This document shows positions 45,905-55,989 of a DNA stretch of 64,000 bases, one piece after another (position 1 is the stretch's first letter; every line of letters begins with the position of its first letter). Source of the DNA: Macrostomum hystrix (Eukaryota; Platyhelminthes; Macrostomidae); NCBI GenBank assembly GCA_950097015.1, contig CATNEN010000025.1:620001-684000 (forward strand). The letters run 5' to 3'. The translations under genes were made by a program, and so were the position numbers. The notes below the pieces were generated by a model that was not told the DNA's origin, made no database searches, and saw only the letters and a list, made by a program, of their open reading frames with translations.

Positions 45905-46260
45905 GCGGAAACACTAGTAAAACAATCTTTTGATTCTGATCTGGTCTTCTCGTCTTGGATATTGTCTGAAAGAGGTGTTCGTTTTTTATATGAGCAGGGA
46001 CCAAAATTTTCCGCCCGTTACGATGAGCTAACTTTATAAACCATCCGAGTAAGCATCGTCGAGATAATAAGATATTCTTGTCAAAGACCCTGATGACAAG
46101 GACAACTAACATTGTTCTGAATCCATGCCGCCTGTACATTGTTTGAACCTTAGAAATTATGAGCTATTTAATCCAATAGATCGGAAAAATTGAAAGATTT
46201 GACAGAAAAAGAAGTTATGTGAAATTCTTAGCTGTTTTTTAAGTGTTTTCTAAATGCGAT
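45905..46260. repeat. Fragment of the dispersed repeat
   Basis: Shares with the 13.6- and 19.2-kb copies AAAATTTTCCGCC(C/A)(G/T)TTACGATGA and TGACAAGGACAACTAACATT. It is upstream of the kelch gene. Boundaries are approximate. Confidence 0.45.
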
Positions 46261-46980
46261 AAAAGAATTACTCTGGTGAAAGCCCACCCCCTACCGTTGA
46301 GATTATGGATGAATGAACAATGATAAGACAAACAGACTAACAAATACAATGGGGAAACGAAAAACAACAGGTGTCAATTTTCGCATCTTTGACTGACAAT
46401 GGCTGAAATGAGGAATTATAGACAAGGCTTATAAAACTCGTCAAAGATAGGAGAATTCACATGCGTGGCTCATTAACGAGCGAATGCCTCATTTCTCGCA
46501 GCATTCTTATTTGTATTTTCTAAACCAAATCTTTGATCTGAAAGTAAAAAAACTGACATTATTAACGCAAGAAATGCTGCGATCCATCCACTCGTCTGCC
46601 CTACCCCATCCACGCGATAAAAAACTAGCAATCTTTTTTAACAGAAACTGTTCCTGTGGAAAATAGACTGGCGGTAAAGGAGGAGCAGGAGACATTGCTG
46701 CTGAATGTCGAAGCTATGAAAGCAAAATAGTTAAGTTTTCTTAAAATCCTACCTTAAAGCAGCTGAAGAAGTTTCTGTTGCTTTTATTTTAAACTTGCCT
46801 TGAACTTGTTTTCAACTGATTGGCACGTTAAAACAATACAGAAAAAATATGAATTTAACTATGCGCTTGTGAACTTGTTAAAATGTTTTCATTTCTAAGG
46901 ATGTAAAGGAAATTTGATGTCGAATATTCAGGGACCAGGCCAAACGAATATGGGAATCTATAAGGGTCGTGATTCGACCC
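46261..46980. other. Intergenic, nothing recognised
   Basis: AT-rich spacer between the kelch gene 5' flank and the next minisatellite. Confidence 0.45.
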
Positions 46981-46984
46981 GCTA

Positions 46985-47592
46985 GCATTTTGGAAGGTTG
47001 GCGATCCCATCCGAAAGGATTCTGAGAGAGTTGGCGATCCCATCCCGAAGGATTCTGAGAGAGTTGGCGATCCCATCCCGAAGGATTCTGAGAGAGTTGG
47101 CGATCCCATCCCGAAGGATTCTGAGAGAGTTGGCGATCCCATCCCGAAGGATTCTGAGAGAGTTGGCGATCCCATCCCGAAGGATTCTGAGAGAGTTGGC
47201 GATCCCATCCCGAAGGATTCTGAGAGAGTTGGCGATCCCATCCCGAAGGATTCTGAGAGTTGGCGATCCCATTCCGAAGGATTCTGGGAGAGTTGGCGAT
47301 CCCATCTCGAAGGATTCTGCGAGAGTTGGCGATCCCATCCGAAAGGATTCTGAGAGAGTTGGCGATCCCATCCCGAAGGATTCTGAGAGAGTTGGCGATC
47401 CCATCCGAAAGGATTCTGAGAGAGTTGGCGATCCCATCCCGAAGGATTCTGAGAGAGTTGGCGATCCCATCCCGAAGGATTCTGAGAGTTGGCGATCCCA
47501 TCCCGAAGGATTCTGGGAGACTTGGCGATCCCATCCCGAAGGATTCTGAGAGAGTTGGCGATCCCATCCCGAAGGATTCTGGGAGTGTTGTT
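46985..47592. repeat. 31-bp minisatellite (TTGGCGATCCCATCCCGAAG)
   Basis: About 19-20 copies of GAGAGTTGGCGATCCCATCC plus CGAAGGATTCT, with point and 3-bp-deletion variants. All frames are open, because 31 is not a multiple of three and the unit lacks stops; the frames are not genes. Confidence 0.94.
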
Positions 47593-48134
47593 GATTTGTA
47601 CCTTAAAACGCAAAGTAAAAACGCACCATCTATCTGAACATATAGAAGTGCCGACATCAAAGTGAAGCACCGCACGTTATGGCTATTTAGCCAGTTAATA
47701 AAAACCTTATTTCTTTACTTCCTGAATCAATACTCGAAAAGCTGTTGAGAAGCAAAACTATAAAATACGTGTAGCATTTTGTTGCATGGCATAATTTCGT
47801 GTAAATTATGAATTATGCGAAGAAAAATCAACCTGTTCTTGCCAGCGATTCTAGCAATCAATTAGCGGTATGAATTATACTAATTACTAAACTATTTATA
47901 ATTGATTTTAATCCGAAGCTTAACGTAATTTTAGAGGCAAAAAACAACTCCGAAGAAGATTTTTAAGATGGAAATTGGCTCTAACTCGCCAATTATATAT
48001 TTCTGCGATTCTTTTAAAAGAACAAATTGCACATTTCACCATTACTTTGATTTGGAAAAAGATCTAACGGCCGAACATTATTGTTGCTACTGGAAAGCTA
48101 CCTTTTTTAATTAACTTCTACTGCTTAATAAAAA
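47593..48134. other. Spacer between two minisatellites
   Basis: AT-rich, no coding sequence or transposon domain recognised. Confidence 0.5.
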
Positions 48135-48884
48135 ACTGAAGATCCGGAGGTGGGGAAATGGCTGCCCACTGAAGATCCGGAGGTGGGGAAATGGCTGCCC
48201 ACTGAAGATCCGGAGGTGGGGAAATGGCTACCCACTGAAGATCCGGAGGTGGGGAAATGGCTGCCCACTGAAGATCCGGAGGTGGGGAAATGGCTGCCCA
48301 CTGAAGATCCGGAGGTGGGGAAATGGCTACCCACTGAAGATCCGGAGGTGGGGAAATGGCTACCCACTGAAGATCCGGAGGTGGGGAAATGGCTACCCAC
48401 TGAAGATCCGGAGGTGGGGAAATGGCTACCCACTGAAGATCCGGAGGTGGGGAAATGGCTGCCCACTGAAGATCCGGAGGTGGGGAAATGGCTACCCACT
48501 GAAGATCCGGAGGTGGGGAAATGGCTACCCACTGAAGATCCGGAGGTGGGGAAATGGCTACCCACTGAAGATCCGGAGGTGGGGAAATGGCTACCCACTG
48601 AAGATCCGGAGGTGGGGAAATGGCTACCCACTGAAGATCCGGAGGTGGGGAAATGGCTACCCACTGAAGATCCGGAGGTGGGGAAATGGCTACCCACTGA
48701 AGATCCGGAGGTGGGGAAATGGCTACCCACTGAAGATCCGGAGGTGGGGAAATGGCTACCCACTGAAGATCCGGAGGTGGGGAAATGGCTGCCCACTGAA
48801 GATCCGGAGGTGGGGAAATGGCTGCCCACTGAAGATCCGGAGGTGGGGAAATGGCTGCCCACTGAAGATCCGGAGGTGGGGGAT
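48135..48884. repeat. 33-bp highly homogeneous minisatellite
   Basis: About 22.7 copies of GAAGATCCGGAGGTGGGGAA plus ATGGCTACCCACT. The only common variation is an A/G alternative in GGCTACC/GGCTGCC, distributed in runs. An 11-residue repeat is open on both strands across the whole array. It lies just 3' of the CCDC137-like gene (about 120 bp from its stop codon). Confidence 0.95.
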
Positions 48885-49003
48885 GTGTATTTTCACTGAA
48901 AATACATGACTCAAAAGTAGAAGTTTAACGCCAAAAAACAAAGAAAATATTCATTAAGCTGAAAAATCGGCCCCAAAATTGTCTTTGAAGCATTTCGGAG
49001 CAC

Positions 49004-52000
49004 TCAGGTGAGCAATGCACGGTCTAAATTATAGCCGCCTAGTCCGCCTCCGCTGACGGAACTGCCGCCGCCTAAATTAGTCGGCAGTCGTTTATCTTTG
49101 ACTTTAAACGGCAGCTTGAGTCTGGCCAAAGACTTTGGCGGCTCGCTAGCAACCGGTTCTAACCGACTGGGTCGGCTAGTACCACGACTGCGCCGACGCT
49201 GCGGTTGGCTGCTGTCAGACTGCTGCTGCTGCTGATGATGATGATGATTGTCAGATTTCTTCTGCGAATCAGACGGGTCAGGATGCTGTTTCTGTTTAGT
49301 GCCCGATGGCTTGCCCTGTTTCTGCTGCTTAGACTTTGACTGAGTTTGAGCCTGACCAAATCTATCGGCGTACTGAGAAGTGAGTAGGGTGCGCTGAGCT
49401 GCCTGTTCAACCCTGGCCAGGTGGCGCATCTGCGATTCGCCCGGACGGCGGCGCAAATTAGCCTGTTTAGCCGGGGCGCGGCGCATTCCGGCGACGTCGC
49501 CAGCCTCCGGGTTGGTGCGCCGGCGAGATTTTAGATAGCGCCGGCGCTCCTTCGGCGACAGCTCTGAAGCGGGTAAGCAAGGAAGCGGGTGTTGATGGCG
49601 ATGGATAAAATTAAACTCGCAACCAAAATCGGAAAATAATCCGTGGACAACGCAGGAACCAGTATTACTTTATCATTTGAGCAGACGCAGATTTTTCTCT
49701 TCGGTTGAACGATTCGAACTCCCGACGTCTCAGTCAAAAGTCTAAAGGTAGGCTACAAACTCCGACATAATTCCATATTTCTCATTTCATTACAAGTCAA
49801 AAGACAAGAGTCTGTATAACGTTCTTTTACTATGGCGCACCATTTGGTGCCACTGGACCCGCAGCCAACGAGGAGGCAATTCTGCCCATTTCGCTGACTC
49901 CTGAGCACACACGCACACAGATTCTGTACGTAGGCAGGCACAGGTGTATACATCTGCCCAGACTTTCTCAGGCAGTGTACACTCTCATATTACCTTGAAG
50001 GTTGGCCCTAAAGGGCGTAAATTGCACGACCCCAAGTCCCCAAGTCCCCAAGCTTTCTCACCGCGGCTTGCCCCAAACTGAATGCGGCCTCGCAGCAGAA
50101 TCGAGCTCACGGACTTTGGCGCGAGAGGCGAATGCATCGCCAACTGACTCCCATTTACTATACTTAGCAGTCCTATAAGCCACTAATGAGCATATTAAAT
50201 TTGCAATCTTTCAAGCTCCATTAGATTCGCTGTAGGAGAACGAGCTAGGAAAACTGAAAAATCTAGGATTAGACTGATAGGATAACATACTCAAAATTTC
50301 GTCATTAACGGAATCAGAAGAAAATTCGTACATATCTTAGGCAAGGACTCGAATATGCGTTAACTGCTTTGATGCGAGCTCGAAGCAAGAAATTTCATCT
50401 ATCTGAGCTGCATTTAACACACGATAATGCAAGCAGAAATATGAGAGCAGTTCCTGTTTGTGTCTGACACTGGTTATTTCGATCAGCATGAGAATCGTGA
50501 GCCTGGTGAGGATAAACAAGGAAAATGCTAGAAACACACTCCCACAGTACACCAAGAATCGACAAGAAAAAATAACTTACAGGAAATGCGACTGAACGTG
50601 ACAACCAATGCGAGAATAGGAAAATAAGTAATTTTTTAATTCATTGATAGACGCTGACAATATGCTAAACAGTCGCTTACAATCCATGAAATTATAGTGC
50701 CTTATAATGAACTCCACTAATTACACATTACCGGGGATTTTAAAGGCTTATATTTCCAACCCATTGAACAACGGAACTCAAACATTATGAACTTTGTGCT
50801 ATAAGACAAAGCTTTATGGTTAAAATAAGAAAGACTAATGATTTTGAAATACTCAATTGACCACCTGAATTGAAAATAATGATATAGCCTAGCAGCCTTG
50901 CACAATTATTGCCCCAGAAAAGAAGACAAGAAATAATCTGTCTAAAAAATCCGATAATAAAATTCTAAGGCGCTAATGATATGAAAGAGGCAATAAAAAC
51001 TTTTCTTTCTAAATTTCTACTTTCTTAGCGCATTATATATTGACAAAAATATACAACTACAACATTAGTGATTCACTCGTAAACTCACCTTTTATATATG
51101 CTTAGAATGATTTGGAACAACTGACAATTATACGCCGTATATTAACCAACAATACTACTTACAAAAAGTATAAAAGTAGTATGCTACGCAACTAACACGA
51201 AATTAGATTAAAAAAGGAAATAATTTTTCTTTTTATTAAGCCACATTTCTTTCAGTTAATCAAACGAAAATGATTAGTAACAAGTAACCAAATATTATAA
51301 TTATAAATTATAAAGGGTATTTATAATATTTGCAAGTAACTACTAAATAAAAAGAAGCTGATAAAAACGTACTTTCTATATTCTAGGGAAAAACCACCAG
51401 ACCATCAGTCCACTGGTGGCACTAAAGAACTTTAGTGCACTGACCAATACCCTAGAACTTTAGTGCACTGACCACTACCCTAGAACTTTAGTGCACTGAC
51501 CACTACCCTAGAACTTTAGTGCACTGACCAATACCCTAGAACTTTAGTGCACTGACCACTACCCTAGAACTTTAGTGCACTGACCAATACCCTAGAACTT
51601 TAGTGCACTGACCAATACCCTAGAACTCTAGTGCACTGACCAATATCCTAGAACTTTAGTGCACTGACCAATACCCTAGAACTTTAGTGCACTGACCAAT
51701 ACCCTAGAACTTTAGTGCACTGATCATTGTTGACCAATTACCAAAGAATTTTACCATAGAAAGCACAGGCCAATGCCCTAGAACTTAAGTGCACTGAGCA
51801 TTGTTGACCAATACCAAAGAATTTTACCATAGAAAGCACAGGCCAGTGCCCTAGAACTTAAGTGCACTGACAAATACGCACCCGAACAAACAATCTATAA
51901 GCTTATCAAAGCATGATTTAAGCAATTACAAGGCGCAACAAACTAACCTGCCACTTTTTTCAGCCACATAAACTCGCGTAACGACCTCGGCAGGAAGCGA

Positions 52001-52242
52001 TCCTCTTTATCTCCAGGCGCCAAATCCCCACCAACTGGAGCTGTGGCCGGCGACCAGCCGACATCAGCAACATCTGGCTCCGAGTAGGGTCTAACCTTTT
52101 TGTGTCTGCGTGACTTCTGGCGCTTATTGTACACTGGACGCTGTTGCAGTAGCTGCTGATTTTCTTGCTTCCTTTTCTGCTTTAACTTCTGCCAATACTG
52201 CGGCTTTTTCTGTGCATCCGCGTGCTTACTCGCTGGCTTCAT
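49004..52242 (-). CDS. ccdc137: CCDC137-like basic nuclear protein, two exons
   Basis: Exons 52242-51948 and 49563-49004 join in phase 1 to 284 residues (human CCDC137 about 290). The chain is strongly basic and glutamine-rich: a lysine-rich N-terminus (KLKQKRKQ, RQKSRRHKKVR), then FLPRSLREFMWLKKVAELSP. The latter matches the family's IPFRLREIM segment. Next, RRRPGESQMRHLARVEQAAQ matches the family's RKGESDGAYIHRM motif. A low-complexity stretch with HHHH and QQQQQ runs and an SR/RS-like segment follow. Vertebrate CCDC137 is a nucleolar/chromosome-periphery RNA-associated protein that can sequester a retinoic acid receptor. Family identity rests on these two short motifs plus length and composition. 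The 2.4-kb intron contains a minisatellite and a SINE B copy. The start is the first Met of an open frame preceded by AT-rich DNA. Confidence 0.72.
49850..50155 (-). mobile_element. SINE family B copy in the CCDC137-like intron
   Basis: The minus strand carries the tRNA-like head (complement of GAATCGAGCTCACGGACTTT) and the body GCGGTGAGAAAGCTTGGGGA. It then has GTGCAATTTACGCCCTTTAG, AGTGTACACTGCC and the tail CAGCGAAATGGGCAGAATTG. CTTGGGGA occurs as three tandem copies at the site where the 18.2-kb copy has a full minisatellite. Confidence 0.7.
50160..51400. other. AT-rich intron interior (CCDC137-like)
   Basis: AT-rich DNA with no coding frame of note, no array and no transposon domain. 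Confidence 0.5.
51405..51870. repeat. 28-bp minisatellite and a 71-bp duplication
   Basis: Eleven to twelve copies of ACCCTAGAACTTTAGTGCAC plus TGACCAAT are followed by two copies of a roughly 71-bp unit containing AAAGAATTTTACCATAGAAA. It ends about 78 nt from the donor of the CCDC137-like first exon. Confidence 0.9.
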
Positions 52243-53300
52243 TATCTGAATTGATTTATTTGCTTATAATTTAGCGAACAGACTAGCATAGATTTATCAT
52301 ACCATAGAAAATGTAATGCATGCAAGTAGTAAATACAGTATATAACTGTAGGTCATTTCAGATGGGCAAGAATAGTCACTATAGTTCAAAATTCTTATGG
52401 CATACTACAAGTTATTAGTTATTAGGTTCCACTTAGATTTCAGCACTAAAGGCTCATAAGGCAAATAAAGCTGGTTGCTGATACTATTATAAAGGTTTGT
52501 GATAAACACAAAGAAATTGAACAAATTCAGATATACTCAAACATTGCTAGGCAAATAGGCTAAAAATAGCAGCTCAATGAAATGGTTAGGTTATGGTTAC
52601 ACCTTTGATATACCATCAAATGTGGCGCATCTGAAGACTGCTTATGGCTGTTCAGTCTATGGACTAGGGGGACAACACACCCACCCTCAATTATAATGTA
52701 TTTGTGCCATAAAATAAATGATTCTTAACTGAAGTGGATATATAGGGTCCTTTTCGTAGAATAGTTCTGGACTATTAATTAAAACACTAAACACACCGTT
52801 TTGTTTTGTTTTTATTTGAGTTTGCATGTGATAATTAGAATAAGATGATAAATTAATAAAAATGAATGGCTTGATGTTTGACTGCTGGTTTTAGAAAACA
52901 CTTTTCACTCATTTTTATCTTTCCTGTATCTCGCCGTTTATTCCCCAGTTGGATTGGCCCATAGACCAATTAAATTTATTTTTTGGCCATTGAAATTTAT
53001 CTGGCCGGGACAGATAAACATTTATCTGGTCCGGTGACAATTATCTGGCTTCAACTGTGGAATAAATACATTATCAACCACTTGTTTGACTTATCTATGG
53101 CCGAAAACGTCTTCGGACATCGTTTCTTGGCCGAGGCGAAGCCTCGGCCAATAAACGAGTCCTCAGCCGTTCCCGGCCAAAATAAATAAAAAAAGTGGGT
53201 GATAACTTATACTTAATTCACATTCTGTGATTAGAAAGTCCGAGGCAGCATTTAATGGTCTCGAGGCGAGCAAAGCCTGAGTTATTGTTATTTTTATTTG
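52243..53300. other. Upstream region of CCDC137-like gene with SINE A fragment and TTTATCTGGCC repeats
   Basis: A SINE A fragment (GTGGCGCATCTGAAGACTGC, GTTCAGTCTATGGACTAGGG) lies at about 52622-52695. At 52980-53060 the motif TTTATCTGGCC recurs three times, followed by TTATCTATGGCCGAAAACG and a GGCCGAGGCGAAGCCTCGGCC palindrome near 53130-53150. These look like remnants of non-autonomous elements. No gene. Confidence 0.45.
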
Positions 53301-53302
53301 AA

Positions 53303-53549
53303 CCATAGACAAATGTTCATTACGAAAGCAAAGAAGAAAGCGGATGAAGTCTTTAATGCCGAAAGCCACAAAATCCAGTCTTGGATGCAGCAAAAGCAAT
53401 GTAACGATATATACCCGATTTTTTTCGGCAGCAATTGCGTAAGCTGAAGCCGCGTAGCGGCCGCGTAGCGGCTTCAGCTTACGCAATTGCTGCCGAAAAA
53501 AATCGGGTATATGTCATTATTGTACCCTTTTGACTTCCCTTGTCTATGG
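53303..53549. mobile_element. Hairpin element bounded by inverted CCATAGACAA
   Basis: CCATAGACAA at 53303-53312 and its complement TTGTCTATGG at 53540-53549 enclose a perfect 45-bp inverted repeat (53409-53453 with 53468-53512) around a 14-nt spacer. The arms include AAGCTGAAGCCGC and CCCGATTTTTTTCGG. Confidence 0.6.
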
Positions 53550-55392
53550 CCCAGACATAGTGCGGATGCTGAGTATGAAATGCGATTGTTGCCGGAATGT
53601 TGCCGGAGAGCAAATTTAGTCGCTCTCTAAATGAAAGGGTTGTAGAGATAATTAATCGTTTATGGCAAATTTAAAGGACAGTGAAGACAGCTAGCCTGGC
53701 TGCCATGAGTTAATTCTCAAGTTGATTTTGAGCTTGAATTAATTCTCCTATTCGGAGTGCAAATAGGAAAAGTAGCTATGATTCGCTACGCAAACATTCC
53801 TGGCGGAGAAATATGTGGACTCTCCACGGACGAGTTGGCTTTTGTCACCCGAGAGTCGAGCACGCGCTACGTTCTGGAGATGGACAACCTGGATGCGTCG
53901 TCCAGTTCCAACGGGCTGCCTGAGCTACGTAGCGAAGATCTGGAAATGTTGGACCGACTTGAGAGTGACTCAGTGCCGAAATCGACCGAGACGCAACGGA
54001 AGCTTCACGTGGCAAGGTTCCGACAGTTCCTCAACGAGAAGGGGCTCTGCCAGGAGTTTGAGCGTGTTCCGGATCGATTTTTGAACGATTATCTGAGGCT
54101 TTTCTATTCATCCCTTCGAAAGCAGGATGGAACTTACTATGCGCCAAAGTCTCTCATCTGTTTTCGTGCGGCTATTCAACGCCACCTGCAATCCCCGTCC
54201 GTTAATCGCCAGGTGAACATCGTTACCGGAGAAGCCTTCAAGCGTTGCAATTGCGTTCTTGTCGCCATGGTGAAAATGTACATGGAAGGACACGTCGAGA
54301 AGGTAGACAAATACGAAGCTATTTCCGAGGACGACATGCAAACAATTCGCGCATACTTTGACCGAACGTCCCTTCGTAAACTGCAGGACGAAAACATTTT
54401 CAACGTTCTGCTCCATTTCGCACTGCGAGGCCGAGAAAATCTGAGAGAGTTGACACCTGGATGTTTTGAGATAGTGTCAGAAGGAGGTACGGAGTTTGTA
54501 CGCGTCGCTGTCGCCATGCTGTCGAAAAATGTTAAAGCGTCGTTGAACGAGAAGGCATTCAAGGATCTCAAGTTAGCTCGGATGTACAGCGTGCAAGACA
54601 AAACTGTTTGTCCCGTCGAAGCCTTTAAAATGTACGTCTCTTAACTACCGAATGGATGTGAGGTGTTGTTCCCAAGGCTCAATAAGTCTGGCTTCTCAGC
54701 CTGCCAACGACTCGGCAAAGATTCACTTGGAGACTTCATGAAGAATCTGAGTGCGTGTCTGGCTCTGCAGCGGAAGTACACCAACCATTGTGTGCGAGTA
54801 ACCACGGTGAGTAAAGATCGCATGGCCTACTCACTTCAGTAAAACTGTAAGAATACTGTCTTACCCAACTGCTGAAACTTAGGTGAACTGTTTGGCCAAG
54901 GCCGGTTTCGATAATCAAGCGATTACACTAATGACGGGACACAAGAATTCGAGCTCAGTGGATGTATACAAGCGGCGAGACATGGACTGTGTGGCCCGAA
55001 TGAGCGCTTGTCTGGCTGCCTATGGGTCCAAAGTCACCAAGATTGACGACGATGCGGAATCCACCATCGAAAGTGTGACAACTGGGTCTGATAGAGGCGA
55101 GCTGATGAAAGCACCCGAGGGCGGCCAAGACCTGCCGAGAAGCCTCTGTGGTGGTCAGTTCCACAACTGCACATTCAACTTTTACGGAAAGTAAAACAAT
55201 TGATTCGATCGGTTTGTTCTTAAGAACTTTTTGTGACTATGAAACACTTTCGCCGTGTTGCTATTGTTGTTCCTTGTTTTGATAGCCAAATACATTCGTC
55301 TGAAATCCGGCAACAATCGAAAAAAGCCGACAAACAATTAAATTGTTACCGCAAGTATGAATGCCGGAAACCATAGACAAAAGGGTACAATA
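53518..55392 (+). mobile_element. Crypton-like element bounded by 15-bp inverted repeats
   Basis: TATTGTACCCTTTTG at 53518-53532 is the exact reverse complement of CAAAAGGGTACAATA at 55378-55392. Between them is the tyrosine-recombinase frame at 53757-55194. Canonical Cryptons lack terminal inverted repeats, so the repeats are noteworthy and may mark an accidental or hybrid unit. Confidence 0.5.
53757..55194 (+). pseudogene. Tyrosine recombinase (Crypton/DUF3504-like), interrupted by a stop
   Basis: Reads in one frame from about 53757 to a TAA at 54642-54644, and continues in the same frame to a donor (GTGAGT) about 54809. A roughly 74-bp intron with acceptor CTTAG at about 54882 leads to the end at 55194. 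The first part has an N-terminal SAM-like core-binding region (ETQRKLHVARFRQFL) and the catalytic Arg region LRGRENLREL. After the stop come NHCVRVTT (the H-x-x-R pair), MTGHKNSS (second His) and DVYKRRD (candidate nucleophile Tyr). All key residues are therefore present but separated by the single TAA, which falls where relatives have a Lys in SKLNP-like sequence. Cryptons integrate by site-specific recombination; cellular KCTD1, QRICH1 and ZMYM proteins carry related domains. This is a recently decayed copy or one needing readthrough. The true start is unclear. Confidence 0.68.
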
Positions 55393-55396
55393 AAAC

Positions 55397-55870
55397 ATGG
55401 ACAGCATTGACGAGGACTTCAACTTTGATGCCTTTTTGGTGTCCCTTAGAAAACTCAGCTTTTCACTGTAATTTTTCTAATTGGAAAGGTGTACGGACTG
55501 CGAGGAGGGCGCGAACTACATGAGCTGGAGTTTAACAAGCAAATCCAGTTGACTACTGAAGGCTCCGAAGAGTTGCTGGTGTATACGGAGAATACAGTTT
55601 CAAAAGTGAGATCATGTGGTTTGAAGACTTTCAAGCGGCCAATTAAGCGTAATGTCGCATACCATACTGTTGACCATAATCGCTGCCTGGTCTGTCTGTA
55701 CAAGCGATACATCAGTCTCCGGCCCAACCAGTGTACCAAGCCGCAACTCTTTCTGTCCTGGTTTAGAAACGATGCCACAGTTCGTGCAGGGAAGTTTCAA
55801 AACCAAGCACTCGGGCATAGTCCGACATAGTCCGACATATGCTTGCTTCTTGTCAGTTAATCGCCATTGA
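55397..55870 (+). pseudogene. Second DUF3504/Crypton-like fragment
   Basis: Starts five bases after the inverted repeat with ATG and MDSIDEDFNFDAFLVSLRK, then hits a stop. From about 55489 a frame reads YGLRGGRELHELEF, LLVYTENTVSK, and LVCLYKRYISLRPNQC. This is the arrangement of the catalytic-Arg part of ZMYM-type DUF3504 domains, different from the recombinase just upstream. The stretch between the Met exon and this domain is missing, and no H-x-x-R or Tyr part follows. A degraded remnant. Confidence 0.5.
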
Positions 55871-55989
55871 TCTACATCCTGGCCAGACACATGGGTACTA
55901 TGTGGAATTCTATGGGATTCTATGGTCGATCTTCTAAATTAGCCATTTATGCACATGCACTGCATGCAATCACAAGGTTAACCATAATT

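Noticed and set aside
45883-46139. Upstream kelch coding extension or BTB domain
   Set aside because: The KLHDC8-like start at 45882 aligns with the family N-terminus, and no BTB/BACK-like exon was seen upstream.
46855-47675. Repeat proteins on both strands
   Set aside because: 31-bp array open in all frames; no signal, start or flanking coding sequence.
48125-48899. CRISPR-like regular repeat
   Set aside because: Units are directly adjacent with no unique spacers, in an animal genome; it is a plain minisatellite.
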